Shown here in pieces: positions 21,903-35,164 of a stretch of 64,000 nucleotides of DNA (positions within the stretch are counted from its first letter, which is position 1; every line of letters starts with the position of its first letter). A program made the position numbers and the translations under genes. The stretch covers positions 26,840,367 through 26,904,366 of the forward strand of contig CM056580.1 in assembly GCA_029721435.1 (NCBI GenBank). The letters are read 5' to 3'. Origin of the DNA: Gymnothorax reevesii. Its lineage: Eukaryota > Chordata > Actinopteri > Anguilliformes > Muraenidae. Below the pieces are notes generated by a model, which worked only from the letters and a program-made list of their open reading frames with translations, made no database searches and had not been told where the DNA came from.

Positions 21903-22379
21903 ACACGGGATTCGGAAGCATAAAGATTCCAACCTGAGTACTCAAGCAATGAGGACAGCTAACTGTGAGTTTCTCTGCCTGTCCCGAACTGTACAACACT
22001 TACCAGCCAAGTAGCGGATTTGATTATTGATTATCCGGTTCAACAATTGATTCTCTGCACGGCATGTTGGATAACCAGCCTGCTCACTTTTCAACATTGA
22101 GTGAGTTCAACAGACCTCACGTTTGGTTACCTTGCCTAACAAGACCATATGTAATATATTAGGTTAAGAATAGCGTTAGTGGTGGTCTGGTGGTTGAACT
22201 AACCCCTGATCTAGCCAGTAGTGAAATGATAATGCTCGCAGCTCTATTCATTTCTGTGCACTGTGTTTCATGAGGTCTCAAAACAATGTTTGTAAGCCTT
22301 ACCTCACAGCTTGCTTTTATTAGCTAGTTAGCTAGTTTGGGAAAAGCAGAACGCAGATTGGTTCAAGGCCAACCTCAGA
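21903..22379. other. No gene recognised
   Basis: Non-coding sequence before the retrotransposon. A GCTAGTTAGCTAG palindrome-like word lies near 22322-22336. Confidence 0.5.
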
Positions 22380-24510
22380 GTCATGGAGCCTGACATGCAA
22401 GCCAAAAGACAAGCTCTCCTGAACAAAAAGAAAACCCTGAGCAAAGACACACTCTCAGCCCTCAAGAAAGCCAAGCAAGAAAGCTAAGCGACCACCAGAA
22501 AATGTACAAATCTCTACTAGTTACACCTCTGTGATGAGATTGAGAAGGCATTTGCCCTTGGAAACGTGAGGGTCATGTACCAGGGAATAAAACAGGCCAC
22601 TGGACTCTAATTTGAGACAGGAGAGATTATTACAGACAAGAGAGAGCAAACGGAAATGGCTTAATCCAGAATCATAAGCTTTACTTCACCGAGAACTAAG
22701 GTCTCAATAACAACCATCATGTCCATACCTGTTTTGCCTGCTACGCATCTGGACAAGGAGATTAGCTTAAACAAATTAAACAAGACATTAGATTCTTTGT
22801 CTTGTTACAAAGCTCCTGGGAGCGATGGCATCACGTCAGAGGTCATCAGAAGAGAAAAGAGCATACTGCTTCCACTTCTGCAGAACCGCTTACTACTCTG
22901 CTGGCAAGAAGGCAAAGTCCCCCAAGACATGAGGGATGCCAGCGTTATCACTCTTTTCAAAAACAAAGGTAATAGAGGCGATTGCAACAGTTATTGCGGC
23001 ATATTTCTCCAAATCATTGTAAGCAAAGATTTTGCTAGAGTAATATTAAATCACCGGCAAGTGCTTGCCGACTAAGTCTACCCTGTATCCAAATGTTGAT
23101 TAAGAGTGGGCTGATCTACTGTGGTTATGATATTCTCTGTTAGGCAACTTCAGTGCAAGTGCAGAGAACAGTGTCAGCCACTCTTTATGACCTTTGTGGA
23201 TTTAACGAATGCCTTCGAACCTTGTCAGCAGCAGTGGCTTTTTTACACTCCTTGAGAGAATTAGTTACCCCCTGAAACTACTCAGCATAATCAAATTGTT
23301 TCATGCCAAAATGCATGCTACCATCTTCTTCAACGATGAGACCTCAGAGCCATTCAAGATGCGCAGTGGTCTGGAACAAAGTTGCAGCCTGGCACGGACT
23401 CTCTTTGGGATATTCTTCTCCCTGCTACTGAAGTATGCCTTCAGAAACTCTGAGGTCGGTGTCTTCTCCACACTCCTGCCATAATGGAAAGTTGTTCAAC
23501 CTTTCTCGGCTGCGCAATAAGACAAAGGTGATAGAAGTCCTAATCAGAGAAACTCTCTTCACCGATGACACTGCCTTTGTCAGCAACACCCAGGAAAGTC
23601 TTCAGCGTCTTATGGACTCTTTCTAAGCAGCATCCAACGAGTTCTCTTTGTCTATTAGTTTCAAGAAGATGGAGGTAATGATGTGTACTCACCACCAACT
23701 ATAACCATCAACAATTCCTTGCTCACTGCCATAGACACCTTCCGATACCTCAGCTCTACAATCTACAGCAACCAGAAATTAACACCTGCATCAAGAAAGC
23801 TTCAGCAGTCATGAGTTAGCTGGCCAACTGAGTTTGGAAGAATCAGAACCTGCACCTGACAACCAAAATGAGGGTCTCCTCTGCCTGCGTCCTCAGCACT
23901 TTGCTATATGGAAGTGAGACCTGCCAAGAGAAACATCTAAAGACCTTCCATTTGAGATGGCTGCATTACATTATTGGCATCACATGAGAAGATAAAATCA
24001 CCAATAACAAAGTACTATCAATAGCTAAACTGATCAGTATTCCAACCATCCTGCTCAATTACCGTCTGAGATTGCCTCGCCGCATCCGCTGCATGAACAG
24101 CTACTGAATCACCAAAGACCTCATATACAGGCAGCTCAAAAAGAACTCCAGACCTGTTTGCCACCCCCATCTTCACTCTCATAATGTCTGTAAATGAAAC
24201 CTCTAAACTACCCTCATCAGCATAGACAGCAGAGAGTCACATGCCTATGAGAGATTCTGAAGGAGGCAGCTGGTGAAGGCAGGAGCACAAATTGTGGAAG
24301 AACATTGATCATGGATGCTGGAATAAAAGTATCAGTGAAGAAAAGCCTCAATGCGAGGAACTGGTGCAACCTACTTATGCACCACCTGCAGAAAAGATTG
24401 CCACTCCAATATCGGACTTCCAGGAGGTGCTCCTCTAAATAATTTGATCCAATCTAATGTCTGTCAAGATAGAAAGAGGCTGCAAAAGAAAAAATGTTTT
24501 TGTTGCTGTT
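22380..24510 (+). pseudogene. LINE reverse transcriptase pseudogene
   Basis: Readable blocks in order: GNVRVMYQGIKQATG (22567-22611); KAPGSDGITSEVI, then PQDMRDASVITLFKNKGNRGD (22808-22990), a typical finger/palm region; VDLTNAFE-like at about 23197-23220, the first catalytic block; SGLEQSCSLARTLFGIFF (23365-23430), where families usually have G-Q/KGC; and LFTDDTAFVSNTQ (23550-23590), the catalytic F/YxDD box with both aspartates intact. Further on come LSTLLYGSE (23898-23920), RLRLPRRIRCM (24066-24095) and a Cys/His segment (CTTCRKDCHSNIGL, 24373-24415) like the terminal zinc finger of such LINEs. The intact core motifs but broken frame mean an old, inactive copy. Confidence 0.8.
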
Positions 24511-24530
24511 GTTTTATTTGTCATTTGACT
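22380..24530 (+). mobile_element. Dead non-LTR retrotransposon (LINE)
   Basis: A 5'-truncated LINE: pre-RT linker, reverse transcriptase and C-terminal region follow in order on the plus strand, broken by many stops and shifts. No endonuclease domain was recognised upstream, consistent with 5' truncation. Downstream of the coding remnant it runs into A+T-rich sequence without a clear poly(A) tail or target duplication. Clade is unresolved: the sequence style is of a group frequent in fish and in invertebrates. Confidence 0.8.
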
Positions 24531-27500
24531 TAATTATGACTTTGAATGAACACCTATAAAAGTTCATAAATGCACGTTCTGAGTTAGCTATCTCATTTTC
24601 ATTTAATAAAATTCCAGAAAGTTCTCAGAACCAAAAGCTGTGGTGGTAATAAACATGCTGTTTAATGCATTCCTGAACTAAAATAACATGCTGCACTGAT
24701 ACGACAGCTACAAAAAATAAAATGAGGCTACTTTCCAAATTGGGAGAAAAATGATATATGTGGGAATAAAATAATATATTTTCTTGGGGAAAAATATGAC
24801 AGATGGCCAAAAAGGTCAGGCTTTCCATCAAGTTAATGAGAAAGAAACTCAGGCCCTTTCAAATCAGCTTTTCCATTTTATTTCCTCTCATTTCTGATGC
24901 AGTATTGCCAATTAGACATATTCAGTCTGTGCAATGTTCACACCATCACAAAGTGCTCATTGTGTCACTGTGCTGTAGATATCAGTTAATTCCACAGGTG
25001 AGGATCAAACCTTCTACAAAGACAACCAGCCTATATAATAGAGTTTATTAGAATGAAAGTACAGTAAGTGGAAATGACATCGTCACTAGAGAAGCAATAT
25101 GATTGGTTCCCTTTGCTGATGGCCTTAGTTGGGAATCATATCCCTTGAAGTGAAGCTATTCAGCCTTTTAATGAATTAAGGTGCTTTGAAGCAGAATATT
25201 GGGCTTTCTTTGCACAACCTCATGAGGCTAAAAATGTGGAAAACTCACATTTTTTTATCGTTCAGAAGAACCGCTATAAGGGAATATTGCCTTTATATCA
25301 AAAAAAAAATTAAATTAAAGCTCTTCAAGTTCTTTCACTCCTTGAACGTAATATGATTGTAAATGAGACTTCCACAGAGTAAAACTATACCCAGGGTAAC
25401 AGAAACTGCATGTGGTATGACCTAACATTTATTTAATCTTTTATGCAATGCCATTAATATAATTACGCTGCAAAGTGGTGGGTCCAAGGATACTGATTAA
25501 ATGAAGTGAATGGTGCTCATGTGACTTTAGGTCCTCCTGCAAATTTGAATGCATTGCAGGCCCTGATAGTGATGAGCGCTGGGGATGGAGGGAGGGAGAG
25601 AAACTGAGAAAGAGAGAGAGAGTTCAAAAATGCCTCAAAATCCCTTTAGATGTCATAGTTAAGGTTGCCAAGTCAAATAATCTCAATAAGGCCAGTGAAA
25701 ATTGCTGGATTTCTGAACCACTGCTCCGTCAGTGTACTTATTCATAAGTTTGGGTTCTTGTGCAGTATTTATCAATATGGCAACCCTAGGCTGCTCATTA
25801 AAAACGTATTTACTGACATATATTTGTGCTGGACTGGATATTAACATTTCTTTTATTAATGATTTATAATGCAGTTGTAAATGCTTAATTAACCATTTGT
25901 CAGCACACTGCATTCTGGTGTCACTGAACTATTTACTTGACTGTCACTGACAATGAATCATGCCTTTAAGCTTTATTTTGTGGTCTAGCGACTGTGTAAT
26001 GGGAAGTGGTGCTACACGACTCCTTAAATCCACTCCACCCCCTCCTTCAGACAAAAAATGTCCCTGCTCTTAATTGATAGGGGAATGTAAAAGCAGATTA
26101 AACAAAAAATATTAATAAATAAACACACAAATAAATATGTAGTAAATAAATAAAAGCTGCAAACTAATAATAAAATAAATTGAGCATCTTTTCACCATTT
26201 CTAAATAAGCAGCTATTTGCACTGTGAACCCATCCATTTACTGCGGGAATATCCAGTATGTGGCCACATAATGGAGTTTGTCATTGTGTTGAATTTCATC
26301 CAAATTCATGTCCAGCTGGGAGTTTTACAACCTGTTCATGAATCACACCCCCACAGACGCACACACACACACATCAGCACATACTGACACGCATGAACAC
26401 ACCTGCTCACAAACACACACAAGCCCGACTACTTTGGGCAGCTTTCTTTCTTTTCATGCAATATGAAATTTCAAAATTATTCTACATGCAAGAGAAGATA
26501 AAATGCACTAATGATGAAGGACGAAATAAAATGCACCGATGAAGGATTGTAATAAAATGGTTTGATGAAGGTTTCTGCATCTCACGTGCATCAGCGCCTT
26601 CTGCTTCAATAATATATTGGGAATCAAAATCAAATTTAGTTCTTGCAGAAAAAAAAAAATTCTAATATATTACCATGTTACTAAGAATTTTCACTCCTTT
26701 TCACAAAACTAAATATACACTCCCAACAACAACTCCATAATGCTTATACAATAAATATTCAATTTTTCCAGTGTGTCATGTTTAAAAGAGATAAAAAGGC
26801 AGCAAGTTGGTCTTGGCCCTTTACATTATTGTCCACACGTAAAATTATTGTCCACACATGCGTAAATCCTTAAACTCTCTTTGGCCTTCATCTCCCACAC
26901 CAGCCTAGGGGGCCGGGATTACAACTTTTACTAATCCCAGTGACATGCCTGCACAGAGAAACAAACCCTAAATATTGGATGTTCATATACATCCTCTGTG
27001 TACTTTTGTGCTGAACGAGAGTGTGGATTTATGTGCGGTGGACAAACAGCAAACTGGTGCCCGCAAGCGATCAGGCTGCTGCATATCTGCAATTGCACAC
27101 AAACACAAGCTGCCAAAAGAAATAGTGCAGTATACAACATTATGGAATAGGTGGCAGTGAATCCCCCAGAAGTGTGAATAAATGCATTAGGATTGTGAGC
27201 TCTGCTTTTTAAAATACGTTGTAAGATTCCTTCTTGGAGGGGACAAGGTGACTAAGTGTTTTAATAGCTGCACGCAAATGGATGTCATAATCCATTATAA
27301 GCCAAAACGCTATCCCTCCCACCCACGTACATCGCTAACCTCAGGGCCTTAAATAGACCCGGCACATCAATCAAGGCGATAGGCACGGAAATTCGCGGAT
27401 GCGTCGAAATTCCGAAGGAAGATTAAAATTAGCTCTGTGGTTAAATTGTGGAGTGCCCATTTCAGAGACCAGAGAGATTTATTCTACTCATAAGCTGCAT

Positions 27501-27600
27501 ATAAGTCATAAAATAATCCATTAATATACATACATAAATAACGCTTTGTCAATAACATTTTTTCATGTATGCACAGTGTACGATTTCAGGGCTGATCTGG
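24531..27600. other. No gene recognised
   Basis: A+T-rich non-coding DNA. Contains a small (GA)n tract near 25609-25622, an AAATAAA-rich stretch (26095-26180) and a degenerate CA-rich stretch (26340-26425). No motif-bearing reading frame. Confidence 0.55.
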
Positions 27601-30600
27601 TGGGATGTGTCAGGACTGACTGCAGTGTTATCAGCCTAATGAGATATTGATTGACTTCAGTCAGATACTATTATTGGTCCCTTCCTTAACTACATCAGGG
27701 GTTGGATTTGCAGGTTCCTATAGATGAACTTGATAATGACGATATTAACCCAGCAAAGTATGACTGATATTTTTCCTCAGAAGTGTTCAGTAAATCCCAT
27801 CCCCAGCCGGAGGCCACGGTGCCGACATAGTGTTACGTTCAGACTATTAACAGATGGTATTATCCATGCTTAGTCACAGCAATGCACACAAATATTTTTT
27901 GGCGATAAATGAACACAGTACTAAGTCACCATCCTCACAATTATGGGAGTGGTTACATTATATAAGTTCGCTGAACATTTATTTAATTTTCATCTGTGTT
28001 AAAGCTACACTACGCGCTATTCCATTATTTTTTCCCCCATTAAATAATTCCTTGCAATATGAGAGTCATCATCAATAGATCCCTTTCCACCATATAATAT
28101 CAAGGCAGTCTGTTGTTGTTGCCTGGTTTTAGTTCATTAAATTTCTATGTAGGCCCAACAAAAGCCACATTCTGACCAAAATTACCAGGAACTTGTAATT
28201 CATGGTAATTCTCTTTGAGGAACGTAAAGGTTCCTTTGGCTTCTGTTATTGAGCTATATTCCTGGTGTAAATTAAGCAACTGATATACTTGATTACTAAC
28301 TTATTGACACATTCATTACTAAATTTATTATGATTTGGATGACGTTTCAATGTTTATTGTTGTAATTTTTGGATTGCTGAATGGGTCTTTATTCACACAT
28401 TTATTCAAAACATGTATCCTCTTTGCCATTCTTGGCGTATAAACTCCTCTAACTGCAGCCTCAACTGGAAATAGAGTGTCCCAATATGAGACGAAAAAAC
28501 CTTGAAGCACTTGTAGTCTTTACATCTACATATATATCTTTGCCAGATCCTGGTAAGTTATGTCATTCAAGTGGCCACGTAACTTAGTACAAAGACAGAA
28601 AGTGTGGGTAGTGGGATGTAGCCATTCTTTTGGTCCTTCGTTGTCTATGTTAAAGGGAGGACATTTTTGATAAAACTTTCAATTGTTTTGTTGCCTAAAT
28701 AACATATGTTTCAATTACGTTGTTTATGTTGTTGAATAAAACTTACACAGAAATACCCTTGTAATAATGCATTCTGGCAAAACCTCAGGCAATTTATTCT
28801 TGCGTCATTACAATGTGGAACCTGCTACAATTGTTAAAATTCATGTCAAATATGCATCATAAAACCTTGGGGCAAGAGTCCATAAATATTTTGATTGCAT
28901 AATAAAACGGCACTGATTATAACATTTTAATTCTCCATTGACAGCGCTGGATATATCTATTAAAGACAGTAATGCACAATTGACAGTCAATTGTAAATTA
29001 CTTTAAAAATGCAGCTGTGGATCCAGGTAAAGGTGAATTGAAGTGTCACCAGATGAGTTTGCAAAGTGAAAAGAAGTAGCTTAATCTGTAGGGCAGAAAT
29101 GTTTTAGTAATAAATGTAAATTACTGTAGTGCTGGTAGATGTAAGTACAATATAAAAATTATACTCTGTATGTAGCTTACAGCATTTGATGCGTCAGTTC
29201 TGAAATGAACTGAATCATGTCTTAATTTCCCAGAAGTGTCACACCTTACAAGCAGGTAATTAACAAAAATGCCACCTAAATAACGAACATTAGTAGCCAA
29301 AACACTGTTTTAACAAACTTGTGAGCCTTGTGAATCTTACTGTATTGGCACCAGCCTTCCACCTACATCTCTGGGTGATGTCAAAGATCATCTTAATCCC
29401 TGGGTACTGCAGGTCTAAGAAGTGTCAGCCCTGCTTCATTAATGTGGTTGATACTTGAGATTTTCCCTGGGTCCATCCAACCGCAGTAGATGGGGAGGAC
29501 ATCCAGTCCTGGTCTTCCTCCTTCGGACTGGTCAAAAAACCGGAGAATGTGTGGCAGTCTCCAATGATCGAGACCCTGGCTGGACGGAAAATTTTGCAGC
29601 AGTTAGAAATATGTCACATAGTAGGCTACAGAAAAAACAGCAAAAAAGAAACAAGACTTATTATATGACCACTTTATTTGTATACAAATTATTCCAGCGG
29701 CTTAGTTGAAGAAATAGTCTGCAGTACTGCTTTACATCACGTAGCAATAAAAGAGTAACTATTGTTCACTTCTGGGGCATTGTGTGCTGGTACATGCCAT
29801 GATGTTTTCAAGCATGCTGCCACACGTTGTTTACCTGAAAGAGAGAAAGAATCATTCCTACAGAGGTTTTTGAAGCCTGTTATGAACAATGAAATAAAAG
29901 ACCGGGAAAAAAATGCCTTCAAGCACCTAACCAAAGAGCGTTACTATTAACGCTGGCTCACATAACACCGTCCTTCTTTCATTTAACTTGGGGAATACAC
30001 CGTAGTTAATCAATAATGGCATTCAGAGGTGTAACCTCTTGGATAGCTAACTCTTTGAACTTATTTCCACTTGCAGCCCATTGAAAGAACAGTACGTTGA
30101 GACACCAATAGTTAGCAAAACTGTAACGATAACTTAATTGTTCCATTATGATCCATTAATTATAACTAACTTGCAGGAAACATCGTTATGACATAGCTAG
30201 CTAATAATTAGCTAATGTTAATTGGCAACATTGACAGACACTAAATTGCATTTCGCAGACACAACACTCTGAGTTAGCTAGCTAGGTAACAAAACCTGAG
30301 ATTTGCAGAATGAAGTTTAAAAGTCAATGTTAGCTAGAATATGGTCATATGAGGTAACACACCGTTCAACATTCACTTACACTCGGTTAGTGTCAAAAGG
30401 TCACTCGTCCTATATGCAATGTTCGCCAGATGTTCACATCTAAGCAGTTAGGTACTAAGATCACGTCAGTACTTAGCAAGCTATACAGTTTATCTAGATT
30501 TGTAAAATTCCTGAATCGATGTGCTGTGAGATTTAGTCAGGACTATAGATATATTCCAAGGACCGGTACCAGTCAGGTGGGCGTGTATTGTCGGGTCCTC

Positions 30601-30693
30601 GTCAATCCAAACTTTGTTCCTGCCTAGATCTTTATCCACCATCTTGTTCAATAAGAATCACATCTGGTTTCAAAATGACAAGATGGCCCGAGT
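27601..30693. other. No gene recognised
   Basis: Non-coding. Overlapping frames on both strands at 29737-29950 lack motifs. Repeated GCTAGCTAG-type words occur at 30196-30290, common in fish intergenic DNA. Confidence 0.5.
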
Positions 30694-31905
30694 CAAAATG
30701 CCTAAAGCAAAGCTTCATAACCCCATTCTGCAGATGTAGACCCTCATGTCTATAGATGCAAATTTAAGCACTTAGTTACAGTACTCAACCATGAGATGGC
30801 ACCCTTGGATCAGCTATTGAATATTCACAAGGAGGCAGAGCTGAAACGCGATTTAGTGTTGGAGAAGTTCCCTCCAATCCCTGTTTTTCAGGAGTAGCAT
30901 GAATTAAACTCCTCAGCTAAGCCTGGTGTGCAAACTGGTCAATATCCTTGTCCATAGCATCAATCCAGTAGTTTTAAAAAATTATCACTTGCGACAGAAA
31001 AACACTTTTAGCTAGTGAGCCAACAGTATTGAAATTAGTGGTTAAAACAATACGTTTTGTGAAGCAAAAAATCCGACATAGTATTGATTCGCTCACATTC
31101 TACTGTCAATTACAGTCATCACACACAAAATATGCGTAGTTCCCTCCCGTGGATCAACTCGAATTTTCCTCCATTGACAAATTCAGCACTCCCTTCTATC
31201 CACCAAAGTACTGGTGTCGATAGCCAGTCACTCAATTATATATTCAGATTCATCTGTGTAACTCTACAGTTATAGTTCACGCCCTCGTGAAGCTTCCCTG
31301 GTACTGATGTATTGATAGACTCGTTTCTTATCCAATTCCCGAGTGTTTAAACTTTCCTCCATAACTGAAATACATTGATTGAACAATAAGATTAGAATAC
31401 AAAGCTAAGCGTAAAAGTAAGGTCGGTTGTATTCTTCGAATGTTGGCCACTGTTGCGCAGCTGAAAATGATGCAATATCAAAGAAACAAAGACACTCAAA
31501 ACTGGTCTGAAGTGTTCAGTTTCATTTACGAGATAAATTTTGCATGGACGCGGTCAATGGGAATTATTCCGTATGAAACAGTACTGGAGGGTTCCTTCTA
31601 CCCGATACATCTGTTTCTGGAGGAGGGTATCAATGAAGGAAACAGGTTATACTTCTACTCTGTTTGCATTTTGCTCAATATGGCTTTTTGCTGTAGAATT
31701 TATACCGCGTTTAAAGACATCGAATGCCAAGGTTTACGTTTCTCCAAATGCATGCAGCCCACACACATCAGTAGAGCCCTCGGTACGTTCATTACACCAT
31801 TCTGTTGAATATGGAGGCAAATGTCGTTTGATTTTTCCTGAAAGTGACATTTCTGTTCTGTTAAAATAAGGTGTATTTCAGAATTCAGATATTACTGAGT
31901 TAGTG
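30694..31905 (+). repeat. Unclassified dispersed repeat, copy A (long form)
   Basis: Its two ends match copy B at 58583-59237. 30710-31040 matches 58598-58925 (AGATGTAGAC.CT, CAAATTTAAGCACTTAG, AGATGGCACCC.GGATCAGC, GAAACGCGATTTAG, GTTCCCTCCAATCCCTG). 31595-31905 matches 58935-59237 (ACATCTGT.TCTGGAGGAGG, CTCAATATGGCTTTTTGC, AAAGACAT.GAATGCCAAGG). Copy A carries about 550 extra bases in the middle (31041-31594) that copy B lacks. Short plus-strand frames exist in both copies but I recognise no domain. Confidence 0.75.
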
Positions 31906-32558
31906 AGTTTTTTCCCTTATAAAGTGTAAGATTATGAGCTTGGATGTGAGAGCGATTAGCTTTTCATTGCAGCGTGAATGTTATAGCTGTTTAATCAGCA
32001 CTTTATTTAATGCTTGGGGGACTTCCAAGAAAAATGGACAATATTGTTAACTTTATTATGGAGAAAATGCATGTTTTGTGTTTGGAGAGGTTACTGGTGA
32101 CCAATGATGTTCAACTGCACTGATATTGATAAATTCATGCTAAACTCAACCAGAAAATCATTAGTTCATGCTGAATTTCATGCCCCAAAAGTGAATTTCT
32201 GTTAAGTATATGATTAATGTATGATTTGACAGTGAACCATTTTGATGGATCTCAGACTTTGGGGAGACACCTGGATACTGTTTAATTTGGCTCATAGCAA
32301 GCGGGTAATCTAGAATGTAATGTTCAAGATGAATTGTACTTGTGGTCAAGATGTTTATGATCCCAGAAATGTATAGATTTTAGCCCGAGCAGATTTTCAT
32401 TTTTTCAGTATTATTATTTTTTTTTTGCTATTTCAATGGTGAATTCTCATGAAGATTTTTTATGTTTGCAGCCCCTTTTCTCCACCAAAATCATAAAAAT
32501 AAACTGAAATACGATGGGAGTCTAAATGCTTCAAGTGTGTAGACTCAATTGAGCCAAA
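31906..32558. other. No gene recognised
   Basis: A+T-rich non-coding sequence between two repeats. No motif seen. Confidence 0.5.
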
Positions 32559-34221
32559 GGGCTCTAATTTCGTACACCAGGCGCGGCGCATGGGGGGTGC
32601 GCCGCGCCAACGGGGTGTGTCCAGGCGTATGTGGCAATTTCGTGCCCGGCGTAGCCTGGCGCAAGTACTCCTCTGTCCCGCCTCTGCCCCTCCTTCCAGC
32701 ACAAGTTGGCAAAGAAGGCGACACAGCCGAGTCAAATCCTGCTCACTGGCAAGAGAAAAGATGTATAGCGTGTTCCTATTATTACAAATTGTTGCTGCTT
32801 TAAATTTTGGGATTAACATGCATGGACAATAATGCAAGATACGTGACACATTTATTTTCAATATGTGATCTTAACTCAGTACGAGATCATAGCAATCAGG
32901 CTGTATTCCTTTCCTCCACTAAAGACGATAAAACCTAAGTGACAATAATAGTAGCCTAGTATTAAGCCGCTTGCACACTGAAACAAATTTTTCGCGCGAC
33001 AGAATGCGTCTTGTGTCCGAAAGTCTGACAGGGTTTTAATAAATCTTCGTGTCCGACAGTCTATTATTGTTTTTAATTTCTTCAAGTCTACCGACTCTTT
33101 TAGATATTAAACGTGAATGTTTTGATAAGAGGGCTCAGTTCTTCAAGATGAGTACCGAGAATTTCAATCAATGTTTCTGTTTAAGCTCTGCTCAAAAAAG
33201 GGAGTCGACACTGGCGCGAGACAATGTGCAATGCCTCCGTGTCTGACAAAAAAAAAAAAAAAAAGAGGACGATTAGAACAGATTGACAACGAAATATAGA
33301 ATAAAAAGAAACATTTTAACAACAGAACATCCAATGAACACTGCAATTTATTTATTGGCGGGTCATCTTGGTTGGATATCTCGTTTGCTGGTGATATATT
33401 TTTATTCTTTATTTCATTATAAATCTGTTTTCATATCAATTCTTTTACTTTTTGCTGGCTGGTGGACATAGAGTATTTTGCATTTCGCGTCGGACAGTCT
33501 TGATTGTGCATGCGATAATTTATTCACACTGTCAGTGGTCATGGAATTGATTTGCTCTCTGATTGCAAGTACTATTTTATCTCTGCTGTGGAAATAAAGC
33601 GTGAATCTGTTCGATCCATCTGACTAATTTTCAAAAGAAAGACCGAATAAAGACTGTCGATCTTCAACGGAAGAAAACAGACGAATAAGCTAAAAAGACC
33701 AAGAAAAATCGATAGCTATCAACTTTCATATTGTGAAGGTCGAACACAAACATAAGTATGCACGTCTAATAATTCCTGGAATACTCTGAAAAAATAGAAC
33801 TTTTATGACTTTCGGACACTGAGCTTATTCAGAGAGTTACATTAAATAGTGCTTCCTGTAATTATTTCTTGCGTTGAAATGTACCTGACATTCTGTAAAC
33901 TGCCTGTGAGGTTTCGGTGACGTGTGCGCACTCTGCACCGGTCAGCCAAATTGCCACTGCACAGAAATGAAAACAGTTTGGAGATGGCAAGTTTTCTGCG
34001 CAACTCCAGCAGAGACTTCTTCTACGAAATTGTCACTGCGTCTTGATGAATATGTGACACCTCCCCCTAGTACGCTGCAACACCCATCTCGGCGTACGTT
34101 CGTCTATCAAAGGCTGCGCACCTCATGAAATTACCACTGCGCAGGCTGCGCCGGACGAAATTACCACTGCGCGGGCTGCGCCATGCTACGCCACCTGCGC
34201 TGTGCCAGGAAATTACAGCCC
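32559..34221. mobile_element. DNA transposon with G+C-rich subterminal repeats, non-autonomous
   Basis: Left end GGGCTCTAATTTCGT at 32559; right end, in reverse complement, GGGCTGTAATTTCCTGG ending at 34221. Inside each end is an array of the same word: CAATTTCGT again at 32635-32643 on the left, and on the right AAATTGCCACTGC (33948), AAATTGTCACTGCG (34028), AAATTACCACTGCGC (34128 and 34158). The last two sit in a 30-bp tandem unit with GGCTGCGCC. The ends are G+C-rich and the middle (about 32.8-33.9 kb) is A+T-rich. No transposase is recognisable in 1.66 kb, so it would depend on an enzyme elsewhere. Target duplication is unclear. hAT-like is a guess. Confidence 0.7.
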
Positions 34222-35160
34222 AAAGTTTTTCTGTCTGTGAAGCTGCAATCTTGAATTATAAAGCCTTAAATCAGGTAACACCTAAAAAGCCAGATTTGGC
34301 TTCTGCGCAAAGGAGTTAATAGTATTCTGAAACCAACTAGTGATGTCACAGTGGCTTCGTCAGTATATTTTTTTCTTTACAGTCTATGGACAAACTAGAC
34401 TATACTACAGGCATACAATATGTTATCAGTTTATGTTGTAAGCCGCAGTGGAAAGCAGAACTCTTCTAGCCTTTCTTCTAGAAAGCAGAAGGGCGAAAAG
34501 ACCCTTATTGTCTTAAGGGCCCCAGCACCTGGCAGAGACCTCAGCGGTCATGAGAGCAGATGCAATTAGGGTCTGTATGGCGTCACTTGGTCTGCTCAAC
34601 GTAGATCACGACAGCTGGAGCGGCCTTGGGTTAATTGACAGTTCCTGGGGTAAAGGTCAGCATTGAACACCATACAAGCCCCCCGAAAATGACTGAGACA
34701 ACTTGGGCAGAGAGAACGCCGCAGTGCCATTAACTGGACTTTTCAGAGACTACACCTGCAAAATAACTCACATTACCTCCCGTAATGTTGCAGATCCAAT
34801 GTGTATTGTTGTTTTATGACAAAAGCTGACTGGTAACATTGATACCAGGGATCTTTGTAATTCTGGACTGTAACTGGCGGTTCATGGCAAACTGTAGTGC
34901 AAGCATATCGTGTTTGGTACCATTTTACTCCACTAAGATTCCGAAATTGCATGGTGCATATTTTGAAGGGATTAAAATTGTACAGAACCCTCATTCAATA
35001 AGTATGAAAAGAAATCTACTTCTGCTTCTCATGGTAATGCCCCCTCCCAAACCCCCTCTGAGGAGGGGTTGCCTTCCTGATTACCCAAATTGATTTATGA
35101 CCCTGCTGTAGGAAGTGCTTCTGGAGTTTGGGCTTAAAAGGAAGAGAAACAAACGATTCG
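34222..35160. other. No gene recognised
   Basis: Non-coding. 34560-34700 is compositionally balanced and non-repetitive (contains GGGTTAATTGACAG) and could be regulatory, but nothing specific supports it. Confidence 0.45.
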
Positions 35161-35164
35161 GGGA

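Noticed and set aside
26880..26940. GGGCCGGGATTACAAC, considered as part of a tRNA-like or SINE promoter
   Set aside because: No matching A box, cloverleaf or tail.
32460..32861. 133-codon Arg-rich frame on minus
   Set aside because: It spans the boundary of the DNA element at 32559 and its G+C-rich end; composition explains it.
33242..33260. Poly(A) tract as a retroposon tail
   Set aside because: No retroposon body precedes it and no target duplication is visible; it lies inside the 32559-34221 element.
34125..34175. Short regularly spaced repeats, considered as CRISPR-like
   Set aside because: Only two 30-bp units with no unique spacers, in a vertebrate-type genome; they are subterminal repeats of a transposon.
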